From positions 1 through 7,310 of the forward strand of contig DALTVZ010000014.1 in the NCBI GenBank assembly GCA_029987315.1: a DNA stretch of 7,310 bases. Reading direction: 5' to 3'. This document shows, one piece after another, positions 5,700 to 7,310 of the stretch. The position numbers were made by a program, and so were the translations under genes. Under the pieces are notes generated by a model. It searched no databases. It worked only from the letters and a program-made list of their open reading frames with translations, and had not been told where the DNA came from. Position 1 is the stretch's first letter, and each line of letters starts with the position of its first letter. This DNA comes from Methanocorpusculum sp. (GTDB lineage: Archaea > Halobacteriota > Methanomicrobia > Methanomicrobiales > Methanocorpusculaceae).

Positions 5700-5873
5700 A
5701 TGCCAGCAGTAGTTAATAAAAAGAAATGTACCGGATGCACGTCTTGTGTGGATATCTGCCCCTCTGCAGCCATAGAAATGGTCGATGATAAGGCAGTTGT
5801 CAGCGCCGATGACTGTGTTGACTGTGAAACCTGTGTGGATGAGTGCCCTGAAAGCGCTATCCACATGGAATAA
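5700..5873 (+). CDS. 2[4Fe-4S] ferredoxin
   Basis: A 57-residue protein, MPAVVNKKKCTGC to PESAIHME, nearly all of it two ferredoxin half-repeats. Ligands are C10, C13, C16 and C20 followed by P21, and C39, C42, C45 and C49 followed by P50, the classical clostridial-type spacing for two low-potential [4Fe-4S] clusters. It is a soluble one- or two-electron carrier; in methanogens such proteins serve oxidoreductases like CO dehydrogenase/acetyl-CoA synthase, pyruvate synthase or hydrogenases, and the partner cannot be told from sequence. Acidic residues dominate the second half. It lies 70 bp after dapB on the same strand and could be read through from that operon or have its own promoter; TTATAAAT at 5624-5631, overlapping the dapB stop, is a possible TATA box. 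A T-run follows the stop. Confidence 0.93.
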   Translation: MPAVVNKKKCTGCTSCVDICPSAAIEMVDDKAVVSADDCVDCETCVDECPESAIHME

Positions 5874-5890
5874 ATATTTTTTTTCTTTTA
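5874..5890 (+). terminator. T-tract terminator of the ferredoxin gene
   Basis: Directly after the stop the plus strand has a run of eight T, then CTTTTA, with no clear hairpin before it. This is typical of archaeal intrinsic termination. Confidence 0.55.
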
Positions 5891-5910
5891 GATATACAAG
5901 AGAGCTTATC

Positions 5911-5933
5911 TTTAGCAAATGCTGCTAAAAAAA
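5911..5933 (-). terminator. Probable terminator of the hemC-cobA gene
   Basis: On the minus strand a run of seven T (5927-5933) lies about 14 bases beyond the stop codon. It merges into a seven-base inverted repeat, TTTAGCA (5911-5917) with TGCTAAA (5923-5929), around a five-base loop. The T-run comes before the stem on the minus strand, so the tract rather than the hairpin is the likely signal. Confidence 0.45.
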
Positions 5934-5947
5934 GAGTGAGCGGATCT

Positions 5948-7310
5948 TCAGTTCTCTCTATAGAGCCCAACCACTTCGCCGATCACGATGATCGCAGGAG
6001 GTTTCATCCCAACTCGCGCTGCCACCTCTCCAATATCCTTGAGTGTTGCACAGGTCACACGTTGTTCGGGTCTAAATCCGCTCTCGATAACGGCGATCTT
6101 TGTTGCCGGATCACGGCCGTTTTCCATCAGAAGATCGGCTATCTTGCCGAGATTTTTCACGCCCATGTAGATGACGATCGTTCCGGGACTTCCAGCGAGC
6201 CACTTCCAGTCGATGGATGAGACCTCCTTTTCCGGATTTTCATGGCCGGTGACAAAGGTCACCTGGCTAGCAAAATCCCTATGGGTGACCGGGATCCCGA
6301 CACATTCTGGAACGGCTATTCCACTCGTGACCCCTGGGATCGCCTCACAAGGGATCCCGTGCTCGCGGAGCACCTCCATCTCCTCTCCGCCGCGTCCAAA
6401 CAGGAATGGGTCGCCGCCTTTCAGCCGAACCACGATGCCGCCTTCACGCGCTTTTTCGACGAGGAGTTTTTCGATATCCTCCTGCTTCATCGTATGATGA
6501 CCGCCGTATTTTCCAACGTCGATCTTCTCCGCCTTTGCAGGCAGAGATGCGATGATCTCGTCACCCGGCAGCTGATCGTACATGATCACATCGGCCGAGT
6601 CGATAACTTCGCGGGCACGAAACGTCATATGTCCAAGACCTCCTGGACCTGAACCAACGAGATACACCTTCCCGGGTTTTACGAACGGTTCGCAAAGAGC
6701 GAGCTTTGCCTCGGCGATGAGTTCGGCCGCGACGGTCCGGAGTCTGATCCCGGCGAGTCGTGCTCCTTCAAGATCCACCACATCCGCTGTTATCCGCTCG
6801 GCACGGGTACCGTCAAGGGAAAGCACCTCGGCGGTCAGATGCTGATTTTCGCAGAATATCCCCATCGGGGTGAAACATCCTCCACCGACCTGCTCCATAA
6901 CGGTCCGTTCGATGGCACAGTCCAGAGCAGACTGCTGATGGTTCAGCGGTGCAAATGCCGCCCGAAGTTCAGGCGTATCACGGCTCACCACCGCGACCGT
7001 ACCCTGATTTGCTGCCGGAACAAACATATCGGCAGGGAGACGAAGTCCGTTACGCTTATAATCGAGCCGCATAAGTCCTGCCTCCGCGACCATGATCCCG
7101 TCATATAATCCGTCATCGAGTTTAGCAAGCCGCGTGTCCAGATTCCCACGAAGCATTTCTACCCGGATGCCAGGACAGTTATGATAATATCTGAGGATCT
7201 GGGCTTTTCTCCGAAGACTGGATGTACCTATGACCATGAGATCATCCATCGATCCATCCATCACCAGATAATCATACGGAGGATCGCGTTTCAAAACCGC
7301 GACCGTCAAA
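5948..7310 (-). CDS. HemC-CobA fusion: porphobilinogen deaminase / uroporphyrinogen-III C-methyltransferase (5'-truncated by window edge)
   Basis: The visible 453 codons carry two enzymes in one uninterrupted frame. Residue numbers count from the TTG at 7309, which is not the start. Residues ~1-205 are the C-terminal two-thirds of porphobilinogen deaminase: GTSSLRRKAQ (28-37), MLRGNLDTRL (52-61), AANQGTVAV (99-107, the AxxQG element), and GGGCFTPMG (142-150) whose C145 should bind the dipyrromethane cofactor. Residues ~213-453 are a full-length SUMT/CobA methyltransferase: GKVYLVGSGPGGLGHMTFRA (213-232), RLKGGDPFLFGRGGEE (295-310), IPGVTSG and GIPVTHRD. HemC polymerises four porphobilinogens to hydroxymethylbilane; CobA bis-methylates uroporphyrinogen III to precorrin-2, precursor of F430, cobamides and siroheme. 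By comparison with E. coli HemC about 95-100 residues are missing upstream. The linker is under ten residues. The uroporphyrinogen-III synthase (HemD) acting between them is not in view. Confidence 0.93.
   Translation of the reverse strand, partial: LTVAVLKRDPPYDYLVMDGSMDDLMVIGTSSLRRKAQILRYYHNCPGIRVEMLRGNLDTRLAKLDDGLYDGIMVAEAGLMRLDYKRNGLRLPADMFVPAANQGTVAVVSRDTPELRAAFAPLNHQQSALDCAIERTVMEQVGGGCFTPMGIFCENQHLTAEVLSLDGTRAERITADVVDLEGARLAGIRLRTVAAELIAEAKLALCEPFVKPGKVYLVGSGPGGLGHMTFRAREVIDSADVIMYDQLPGDEIIASLPAKAEKIDVGKYGGHHTMKQEDIEKLLVEKAREGGIVVRLKGGDPFLFGRGGEEMEVLREHGIPCEAIPGVTSGIAVPECVGIPVTHRDFASQVTFVTGHENPEKEVSSIDWKWLAGSPGTIVIYMGVKNLGKIADLLMENGRDPATKIAVIESGFRPEQRVTCATLKDIGEVAARVGMKPPAIIVIGEVVGLYREN

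Noticed and set aside
6670..6700. Sequencing error artificially joining hemC and cobA
   Set aside because: Both domains are in the same frame, with HemC intact through its C-terminal region and CobA beginning at its normal first strand, so no frameshift is needed to explain it. Only resequencing could exclude a miscalled stop codon.

Overview
The window looks like a piece of a methanogenic archaeal chromosome, most likely Methanomicrobiales and possibly a Methanocorpusculum relative. The genus is a guess from protein style and a roughly 50% G+C content. Supporting signs are a two-subunit class I fumarase, a DUF92 membrane protein, a DUF362/ferredoxin protein, a lone 2[4Fe-4S] ferredoxin, Shine-Dalgarno sites matching the archaeal GGAGGTG core, and T-tract rather than classical bacterial terminators. 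No 16S rRNA or other phylogenetic marker is present.

Layout, left to right. Positions 1-923 (+) hold the 3' end of the fumarase alpha subunit gene and the complete beta subunit gene, joined by an ATGA overlap. Positions 925-3299 (-) hold two genes transcribed leftward: a DUF362 protein with an inserted 2[4Fe-4S] domain, then a DUF92 polytopic membrane protein. The DUF92 stop codon lies one base from the fumarase beta stop. Positions 3300-3987 are a 688-bp divergent gap with no convincing gene. It is dominated by a 436-bp palindromic element (3454-3889) with two 157-bp arms that are 150/157 complementary around a 122-bp centre. Positions 3988-5629 (+) hold dapA and dapB, overlapping by 8 bp, the first two steps of the diaminopimelate/lysine branch. 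Positions 5700-5873 (+) hold a 57-residue 2[4Fe-4S] ferredoxin. Positions 5948-7310 (-) hold the 3' part of a gene that fuses porphobilinogen deaminase (HemC) to uroporphyrinogen-III C-methyltransferase (CobA).

Most genes are central metabolism: fumarase belongs to the partial TCA cycle used by methanogens to make precursors, DapA/DapB serve lysine synthesis, and HemC-CobA feeds sirohydrochlorin-derived tetrapyrroles (F430, cobamides, siroheme). The ferredoxin and the DUF362 protein fit an iron-sulfur-rich anaerobe.

The two things most worth a second look are the long palindromic intergenic element, which looks like a fold-back or MITE-like insertion, and the HemC-CobA fusion, which joins two non-consecutive steps of one pathway. 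I did not find a convincing undescribed multi-gene system such as a defence or secretion cluster.
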